Assembly (NCBI GenBank): GCA_946480825.1
Contig: CAMLLG010000002.1
Location: 48,373 to 112,372, forward strand
Source: an uncultured Lysobacteraceae bacterium
GTDB taxonomy: Bacteria > Pseudomonadota > Gammaproteobacteria > Xanthomonadales > Xanthomonadaceae
DNA length: 64,000 bases
Direction of reading: 5' to 3'
Part shown: piece after piece, positions 58,245-64,000 of the stretch
Position numbering within the stretch: the stretch's first letter is position 1
Layout of the letters: every line of letters begins with the position of its first letter
The notes under the pieces: generated by a model
What the model was told of the DNA's origin: nothing
Database searches by the model: none
What the model saw: only the letters and a program-made list of their open reading frames with translations
Program-made: the position numbers and the translations under genes

Positions 58245-59117
58245 ATGTCCGACCACCACATCACTTTTTCCCGCATCGTGCGCACGGTACGCGGCCTGCC
58301 GACCTCCGACGGCGCCGGCGTGAAGCTGCGCCGGGTGATCGGTACAGAAGCTTTGCCCGACCTCGATCCGTTCCTGATGCTCGACGAATTCGGCACCGAT
58401 CGCGCCGAGGACTACATCGCCGGTTTTCCCGATCATCCGCATCGCGGCTTCGAGACGGTGACCTACATGCTCGATGGCCGCATGCGTCATCGGGACAATC
58501 ACGGCAACGAAGGGGTGCTGGAACCGGGGGCGGTGCAGTGGATGACCGCCGGCCGCGGCCTGGTGCATTCGGAGATGCCGGAGCAGCAGGCGGGCCGCAT
58601 GCGCGGTTTCCAACTGTGGGTGAACCTGCCGTCGGCGCTGAAGATGACGGCACCGAAATATCAGGAATTCGCGCCGACGCGGATGCCGGTCGTGCGGCCC
58701 GCCGACGGTGTCGAAGTGAAATTGATCGCGGGCGAGGCCGCCGATGCCGATGGCCGCGTGCTGCGCGGGCCGATCGAACAGGCGGCCACCGCGCCGCTGT
58801 ATTTCGATATCGCCATGGCCGCGGGCGCCACGTGGGATGTCGCATTGCCCGACGGCCACAACGCTTTCGTCTACGTCTATGAAGGCGGCGCGACGGTGGG
58901 CGAGGGCGACGATGCCCGTCCGCTGGCGACGCAGACGCTGGGCGTGCTCGGCGGTGGCGGACGGCTGCGGCTGCGGGCGGACGCGGAGGGCGCCCGCGCG
59001 ATCCTAGTCGCCGGCCGGCCGCTGCGCGAACCGGTGGCGCGCTACGGCCCGTTCGTCATGAACACGCGCGAGGAATTGATGCAGGCCGTCGTCGACTACC
59101 AGCAGGGCCGGTTCTGA
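58245..59117 (+). CDS. Pirin-family bicupin protein, copy 2
   Basis: A 290-aa bicupin with PDHPHRGFETVTYMLDGRMRHRD (H-x-H metal site) and GAVQWMTAGRGLVHSEM. It resembles E. coli YhhW/YhaK-type pirins. Start ATG 58245 fits the homology; upstream in-frame codons look non-coding. It is inserted between the two polyamine-binding-protein copies and runs opposite to both. Confidence 0.93.
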   Translation: MSDHHITFSRIVRTVRGLPTSDGAGVKLRRVIGTEALPDLDPFLMLDEFGTDRAEDYIAGFPDHPHRGFETVTYMLDGRMRHRDNHGNEGVLEPGAVQWMTAGRGLVHSEMPEQQAGRMRGFQLWVNLPSALKMTAPKYQEFAPTRMPVVRPADGVEVKLIAGEAADADGRVLRGPIEQAATAPLYFDIAMAAGATWDVALPDGHNAFVYVYEGGATVGEGDDARPLATQTLGVLGGGGRLRLRADAEGARAILVAGRPLREPVARYGPFVMNTREELMQAVVDYQQGRF

Positions 59118-59224
59118 CAGGATGTCGGATGGGATGCCTGACGGGATGGTCGAGATGGCGCCGACCGCGGTCAGTCGATGAATGACTGCCGAGCGATGCG
59201 CTTCAACCTATCGAGCGCAAGGCT

Positions 59225-60382
59225 TCACATCATTTCGCCGAACACGAAGGCGTTCCAGGCCTGCTGCCTGCGCTCGGCATCCTCCGCCGACGCCGACCCC
59301 AGACCCTGCAGTTTGGCCCGCACCGCTGCCGGCGGATAAATGCCCGGGTCGCTGCTGACCGCCGGGTCGATCGACGCGGTCGAGGCGGCATTCGCGTTGG
59401 CATAGCTGACGAAATTGCTGATCTCGGCGATGACCTTCGGTTCCATCAGGTAATCGATGAAGCGATGCGCGGCGTCCGCATGCTTGGCCCGCTTCGGAAT
59501 CGCCATCACGTCGATCCAGCGCACCGCGCCCTCGCGCGGGATGACATAGCGGATCTCGGGCGGATTCTCCGACTCTTCGGCCAGCGCCTTGGCCTGCAGG
59601 ACATCGCCGGAGAAGCTCAGCACCAGACACAGATCGCCGGCGGCGAGGTCGCGGATCAATTCGGACGAACCGGTGATCTTGCGGATGTGGGGGCGGATCG
59701 CCAGCAGCGCGCGTTTCGTCGCCGCGGTGGTCTCTTCGGTGTGATCGTTGGCATCGCGACCCTGCCAGATGTGGAGCGCGGAGGTGGTTTCCAGCGTATC
59801 GTCCAGCACGCCGATGCCGCAGGACGACAGCCTGGCGGCGTTGGCGGGGTCGAACAGCAGTCCCCAACTGTCGAGCGCGGCTCCCGCGCCGAGCGCTTCC
59901 CGGACCTTGCCGACATTCAGCCCGATGCCGGTGGTGCCCCACATGTACGGCACCAGATGCGCGTTGCCCGGATCGATCTCGGCCAGTTCGGCCAGGATTT
60001 CGGGATCGAGGTTGCGCAGGTTCGGCAATTTCGCCTTGTCCAGCGGCTGCAGACCTCCGGTCGCGATCAACTGCTGCGCGAAGGGACGGGCGGACGGGAA
60101 CACCAGGTCGTAGGCGTCCGGGCTCGCGGTGAGGCGCTGTATCAGCGTCTCGTTGTTGGAATACACGTCGTAGTTGACCCGCAGGCCGCTGCGGGTCTGG
60201 AAATCCGAGACGGTGTTCTCGGCGATGTAGTCGCTCCAGTTGTAGACGTTGAGCGTTCCGGCGCCCGATGGCGCCTCTGTGGCCGTGGATGGTGCGGTCG
60301 GAGTCTGCGTATCGCCGCACCCCTGAAGCAACAGGGCCGCGAACACGAGCGCACAGCCGGACACCAGCGAATTCGTTCCCAT
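59225..60382 (-). CDS. Polyamine-binding-type lipoprotein (PotF/PotD-like), copy 2
   Basis: A 385-aa lipoprotein (lipobox LLLQGC). LNVYNWSDYIAENTVSDFQTRSGLRVNY, YMWGTTGIGLNVGKV and GAVRWIDVMAIPKRAKH match copy 1 in order. The copies share most motifs but have diverged a lot, so the duplication is old. AAGGAG precedes ATG 60382. No ABC permease nearby. Confidence 0.92.
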   Translation of the reverse strand: MGTNSLVSGCALVFAALLLQGCGDTQTPTAPSTATEAPSGAGTLNVYNWSDYIAENTVSDFQTRSGLRVNYDVYSNNETLIQRLTASPDAYDLVFPSARPFAQQLIATGGLQPLDKAKLPNLRNLDPEILAELAEIDPGNAHLVPYMWGTTGIGLNVGKVREALGAGAALDSWGLLFDPANAARLSSCGIGVLDDTLETTSALHIWQGRDANDHTEETTAATKRALLAIRPHIRKITGSSELIRDLAAGDLCLVLSFSGDVLQAKALAEESENPPEIRYVIPREGAVRWIDVMAIPKRAKHADAAHRFIDYLMEPKVIAEISNFVSYANANAASTASIDPAVSSDPGIYPPAAVRAKLQGLGSASAEDAERRQQAWNAFVFGEMM

Positions 60383-60448
60383 CCACTACTCCTTCAGCGT
60401 TCGAACGGTTGGCCCGCAGCGGCGCTTTCTGCCGCTGCAGGTCGAGGA

Positions 60449-60922
60449 TCAACGTGCGGCGAACGCACCTCCGTCGAACCGGAGGCCCTGGACGACGCCC
60501 TGGTAGCGGCCAAGTGTCGCAGGGTCTTCGGTACGAATGAAGACATGCACGACATGATCGCCGTTCAATTTGACGAGCGTCTCACGCACCAGTTCCTTCG
60601 GGCGTCCGGCGATCTCGCCGCGGTACCACCAGAACTTCTCGCCCTGGAGCTGGCCCTGCTCTTCGCGCAGTTCGCTGTCCGGCCTGAACGGGGATTTCCG
60701 CGACAAGGTCAGCGCGAACGCCTCCTGGCCGTTGTCGGTCCGCAGGGCGCGGCACAGCAGCAGGCTGTCCGTTCGCAGGATGTTCCAGCTCAGGCCGGCG
60801 TCCTGCGGCAGCGACGGACAGGCGGTCGCGGTCTGGGCACTGGCATCGGATACGGTACCGACCACGAGCAGGCCGGCGACAGCGGTGGACAGCAGCAACG
60901 ACATCGGTGACTTCGATTTCAT
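60449..60922 (-). CDS. Secreted protein, paralog of the next upstream gene
   Basis: A 157-aa exported protein with signal peptide (SLLLSTAVAGLLVVGTVSDASAQ). Mature part: SWNILRTDSLLLCRALRTDNGQEAFALTLSRKSPFRPD, WWYRGEI, LVRETLVKLNGDHVVHVFIRTED. It aligns along its whole length with the 61119-61586 protein. No family recognised. Confidence 0.8.
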   Translation of the reverse strand: MKSKSPMSLLLSTAVAGLLVVGTVSDASAQTATACPSLPQDAGLSWNILRTDSLLLCRALRTDNGQEAFALTLSRKSPFRPDSELREEQGQLQGEKFWWYRGEIAGRPKELVRETLVKLNGDHVVHVFIRTEDPATLGRYQGVVQGLRFDGGAFAAR

Positions 60923-61118
60923 GGCGGACTCCGCGGCGGAATGCAGGGCACCATCCTTGGGGCAGGGCTGTTTCCTGCCTTGAAACGAAGCATGAAACGT
61001 GCCATGGCGGGCCGCGCTTCCGCGATGGGACGATCGGGCCTCGCCCTGCGATTCGACAGGCAGCCGTCGGTCGGCCTGCAAACGCAGGCGCATCCCGACG
61101 AGCGGGGACGGGCGCGAC

Positions 61119-61586
61119 TCAGTCTTCGTCGTACGCCGGGAAAGGCAGCGACAGCACCATCTGCTGGCGTCTGGCGAGAATCTCGGGGTCGGTGGCGCGC
61201 AGGAAGACATGCACGACCTGTTCCTCGCCCACCTGGATCAGGGTTTCGCGGATCAGCCCGTCCTTGTCGTTCGGCACTTCGCCGCGATACCACTGGATTT
61301 CGCGGCCGTTGAGCGTGCCGACTTCCGCGCGATCGCCGCGGCGGGGCTTGAAGGGCGATTCAGGACTCACCGTCAGCGCGAAGGCTTCGGCGCCGCTTTC
61401 TGTCAGGAGCGCGCGGCACAGCAGGGTGTTGGGCACGCGCAGCACTTCCCAGCGCATCGATTCGGTGGCGTCCGCCGGGAATGCCGGGCAGTCCGTGAGC
61501 GGTGCCTGCGACGAATCCTGCGCACCGGCGACGCCTGCCCAAACAGCGAAGAGCGGGAGAAGCCAAGTCCGAGCCATCGATTTCAC
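61119..61586 (-). CDS. Secreted protein, tandem paralog
   Basis: A 155-aa exported protein (ATG 61586 or 61577) with signal peptide ending near VAGAQ. The core RWEVLRVPNTLLCRALLTESGAEAFALTVSPESPFKP, QWYRGEVP, LIRETLIQVGEEQVVHVFLRATDPE repeats the pattern of its neighbour, so the pair arose by tandem duplication. Both keep the single Cys in LLCRAL. Function unknown. The 200 bp upstream hold nothing recognisable. Confidence 0.8.
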   Translation of the reverse strand: MKSMARTWLLPLFAVWAGVAGAQDSSQAPLTDCPAFPADATESMRWEVLRVPNTLLCRALLTESGAEAFALTVSPESPFKPRRGDRAEVGTLNGREIQWYRGEVPNDKDGLIRETLIQVGEEQVVHVFLRATDPEILARRQQMVLSLPFPAYDED

Positions 61587-61792
61587 AGCAAAACCCCCGT
61601 GTTTGAGCGCGGTCGAGCGTCCATGCGGGTGGAACAGCCGGGATGTCGTCCCGGGTCTGCCGATCGAATGTGATCGAGTTGGTGGTCCAGTGGGTGAAAC
61701 TTAAGCCACGGGCGTCCCGGACGCCAGAGGCAGGCCGCTTTTTCGGGCCTGATCGGCCCGATTCGGGCGTTCCGGCGCGTGTTTCCGGCCGC

Positions 61793-62581
61793 TCAGCGCC
61801 GCTGCAGCACCAGTTCCAGCACCAGATTGCTGCCGAAGAAGGCCAACACCAGCAATGCCATCGCCGCCAGTGTCCAGCGCACGGCCTTGGCGCCGCGCCA
61901 GCCGTAACGCCAGCGGCCCAGCAGCAGCGCCCCGAAGGTCAGCCACGACAGCGCGCTCAGCAGAGTCTTGTGCGCGAGGTGCTGAGCCAGCAGATCCTCG
62001 ACGAACAGCATCCCGGTCAACAGGGTGGCGGTGAGCAGCACGAAACCCACGGTGATCGTACGGAAGACGAGGGTCTCCAGTTCCACCAGCGGCGGCAGCG
62101 CGCGCAGCCAGCCGTGCAGGCGGCGACGTCGCAGGGCGCGTTCCTGCGCCCACAGCAGGATCGCCAGCACCGACGCCAGGGCCAGAGTCGCGTAAGCCAG
62201 CAGCGCGCACCACGCGTGCAATTGCAGCCGCCAGTCCAGCGACTGCGGATCCTGACGACCGATCCAGCCATACAGCGCGAGGGTGACGGCGGCGATCGGG
62301 AACACGATCACGCCCAACGCCGCCATGCGGCCGCGCAGGCCCACCAGCAGCGTCAATCCGGCCATGCCCAGGCCCACCAGCGACAGCGCCGAGAAGAAGT
62401 GCAGATTGGCGCCGCCGGCATCGCGCCAGGCCAGCGCGTGCGTCGCGCCATGCATCGTCGCCGCCAGCGCCGGTGCGACCCAGAGTGCCGCTGGCACTCC
62501 CGGACCGCCGTCGGCGAGCCGCCGCGCCAGCAGTGCGGCGGAGGCCAGATACAGAACCAGGGCAATGAGAACGATTGTCAT
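61793..62581 (-). CDS. ypjD: CcsA/YpjD-family cytochrome c assembly-like membrane protein
   Basis: A 262-aa inner-membrane protein with eight helices. SLDWRLQLHAWCALLAYATLALASVLAILL and the region FRTITVGFVLLTATLLTGM with HKTLLSALSWLTFGALLL carry the conserved His residues of the CcsA/CcmC heme-handling family. It is divergent from ffh, the usual ypjD position in gammaproteobacteria. Start ATG 62581. Confidence 0.9.
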   Translation of the reverse strand: MTIVLIALVLYLASAALLARRLADGGPGVPAALWVAPALAATMHGATHALAWRDAGGANLHFFSALSLVGLGMAGLTLLVGLRGRMAALGVIVFPIAAVTLALYGWIGRQDPQSLDWRLQLHAWCALLAYATLALASVLAILLWAQERALRRRRLHGWLRALPPLVELETLVFRTITVGFVLLTATLLTGMLFVEDLLAQHLAHKTLLSALSWLTFGALLLGRWRYGWRGAKAVRWTLAAMALLVLAFFGSNLVLELVLQRR

Positions 62582-62650
62582 CGAACGAGTGTCGCATACG
62601 GCGATGCTTCCGCGCACCGCCGTGCGTCCGTCGCCCCATGCTCCTGCCGT

Positions 62651-62656
62651 TATAAT
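62651..62656 (+). promoter_or_regulatory. -10 box of the ffh promoter
   Basis: A perfect TATAAT lies 30 bp before the ffh start in the divergent region with ypjD. I do not see a good -35 box, so the transcript start would be near 62663 if this element is used. Confidence 0.6.
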
Positions 62657-62685
62657 CGCGCTCTTTTCCGCAGCGACCCGCGCCC

Positions 62686-64000
62686 ATGTTCGAATCCCTC
62701 ACCCAGCGTCTGTCCGGCACCATCGAGCGCCTCCGCGGCCGTGGCCGGTTGACCGAGGAGAACATCCGCGAGGCCACCCGCGAAGTCCGCGTGGCGCTGC
62801 TCGAAGCCGACGTGGCGTTGCCGGTGGTGCAGGCGCTGATCGAACGCATCAAGGTGCGCGCGGTCGGTCAGGAAGTTTTGAAGTCGCTGACGCCCGGACA
62901 GGCGCTGATCAAGGTCGTCCGCGACGAGCTCGCCGCGGTGATGGGATCGGCGGCCTCGGATCTGAATCTCAACGTGCCGGCGCCCGCGGTCATCCTGATG
63001 GCCGGTCTGCAGGGCGCGGGCAAGACCACCACCGTCGGCAAACTCGCCAAGCATCTCAAGGAAAAGCGCAAGAAGAAGGTGATGGTGGTGTCGGCGGACG
63101 TGTATCGTCCCGCCGCGATCGAGCAGCTGAAGACGCTGGCGCAGCAGGTCGACGTGCTGTTCTTCCCGTCGGACCCGTCGCAGAAGCCCGAAGCGATCGT
63201 GAAGGCCGCGATCGACGACGCGAAAAAATCCTACGCCGACGTGTTGATCGTCGATACCGCGGGCCGCCTCGCGATCGACGACGCGATGATGGCCGAGATC
63301 AAGGCGCTGCACGCGGCGGTGACTCCGGTCGAAACCCTGTTCGTGGTCGACGCCATGACCGGCCAGGATGCCGCGGCCACCGCGAAAGCCTTCAGCGAAG
63401 CGCTGCCGCTGACCGGTGTGGTACTGACCAAGACCGACGGCGACGCGCGCGGCGGCGCCGCGCTGAGCGTGCGCTACATCACCGGCCGGCCGATCAAGTT
63501 CGTCGGCGTCGGCGAGAAACCCGATGGTCTCGACGTGTTCCATCCCGATCGCGCCGCGGGGCGCATCCTCGACATGGGCGACGTGCTGTCGCTGGTCGAG
63601 CAGGTCGAACAGCAGGTCGACAAGGACAAGGCGCAGAAGCTCGCCGAGAAAGTCGCCAAGGGCAAGAAGTTCGACCTCAACGACATGAAGGACCAACTGG
63701 AGCAGATGCAGAACATGGGCGGCCTGCACGGGCTCATGGACAAGTTGCCGGGCATGGGCCAGATCCCCGACGCCGTGAAGAATCAGGTCACCGGCAAGGA
63801 AGTGCCGCGGATGGTGGCCATCATCAACTCGATGACCAAGAAGGAGCGCCGCAATCCGGCGCTGCTGAACGGCTCGCGCCGCGCCCGGATCGCCAAGGGT
63901 GCAGGTCTCACGCCGGCGGACGTCAACAAGCTGATGAAGCAGTATCAGCAGATGGAAAAGATGATGAGCAAGCTCAGCGCCGGCGGCATGAAAGGCCTGA
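62686..64000 (+). CDS. ffh: Signal recognition particle GTPase Ffh; 3' end cut by window end
   Basis: The first 438 codons of Ffh, the SRP54 homolog that binds 4.5S RNA and nascent signal sequences. The N domain has ENIREATREVRVALLEADVALPVV, the P-loop is LQGAGKTTTVGKLA, G4 is TKTDGDARGGAAL and G5 region VGVGEKPDGLDVF. The M domain has the Met-rich LEQMQNMGGLHGLMDKLPGMG and ends in the window at KMMSKLSAGGMKGL. Only the last few residues should be missing. Confidence 0.97.
   Translation, partial: MFESLTQRLSGTIERLRGRGRLTEENIREATREVRVALLEADVALPVVQALIERIKVRAVGQEVLKSLTPGQALIKVVRDELAAVMGSAASDLNLNVPAPAVILMAGLQGAGKTTTVGKLAKHLKEKRKKKVMVVSADVYRPAAIEQLKTLAQQVDVLFFPSDPSQKPEAIVKAAIDDAKKSYADVLIVDTAGRLAIDDAMMAEIKALHAAVTPVETLFVVDAMTGQDAAATAKAFSEALPLTGVVLTKTDGDARGGAALSVRYITGRPIKFVGVGEKPDGLDVFHPDRAAGRILDMGDVLSLVEQVEQQVDKDKAQKLAEKVAKGKKFDLNDMKDQLEQMQNMGGLHGLMDKLPGMGQIPDAVKNQVTGKEVPRMVAIINSMTKKERRNPALLNGSRRARIAKGAGLTPADVNKLMKQYQQMEKMMSKLSAGGMKGL

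Noticed and set aside
61741..61765. Short GGGCC hairpin downstream of ypjD as a terminator
   Set aside because: The run of T residues lies on the wrong side of the stem for either neighbouring gene.

Overview
The window is a high-GC chromosomal segment, most likely from a gammaproteobacterium of the Xanthomonadaceae/Lysobacteraceae (Lysobacter- or Luteimonas-like). The call rests on the base composition, ypjD next to ffh, an ACE-like M2 dipeptidase lipoprotein, minCDE, bpt, fused rlmKL, a long palindromic interspersed repeat and a hairpin-cluster repeat. I saw no rRNA, tRNA, insertion sequence or CRISPR array.

Layout. 1-2.9 kb: 3' part of gcvP behind a tandem glycine riboswitch. 2.9-9.4 kb: membrane protein, Bcr/CflA-type MFS exporter, small membrane protein, APC permease, secreted lysyl-endopeptidase-like protease, Rieske oxygenase. 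9.4-22.5 kb: an accessory island, all genes on the minus strand (see below). 22.5-28 kb: ACE-like peptidase, HEACH-motif protein, minE/minD (TTG start)/minC and a GNAT gene. 28-32.5 kb (+): DesK/NarL-type two-component pair, SRPBCC protein, DUF423, AlkA-like glycosylase. 38-32.5 kb (-): a tightly coupled seven-gene envelope operon (SPFH, Arc-like repressor, hydrolase, PH-like membrane protein, VanY-like peptidase, periplasmic protein, acyltransferase) with a perfect palindrome at its head. 38-51.9 kb: purT, a GAF-GAF-GGDEF-EAL protein, a bpt operon, two coupled ECF sigma factors fused to membrane domains, a 15-bp tandem repeat, an EF-hand protein, tesB and a pirin. 51.9-64 kb: a hairpin-cluster repeat, a small AT-rich gene, amidase/MOSC/hydrolase/rlmKL, two polyamine-binding-like lipoproteins flanking a second pirin, a pair of tandem secreted paralogs, ypjD and ffh (cut by the window end).

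The island is the most unusual part. It holds two large paralogous proteins (OmpR/CadC-type winged helix, nSTAND NTPase, one membrane segment, TPR-like C-terminus), two paralogous XRE regulators each followed closely by a small non-homologous gene, a degenerate third copy of the XRE leader, and small leaderless proteins. These include a clear homolog of the mannan-binding lectin MVL, a possible cystatin-like protein, a DUF1842-like protein, and two beta-rich proteins sharing a C-terminal DPQA(S/G)NDP motif. I infer, without proof, a sensor-controlled set of cytoplasmic binding/inhibitor proteins aimed at eukaryotic grazers or fungi. From 10.4 to 13.3 kb the DNA is markedly AT-rich, including the 3' half of one nSTAND gene, which suggests transfer or recombination.
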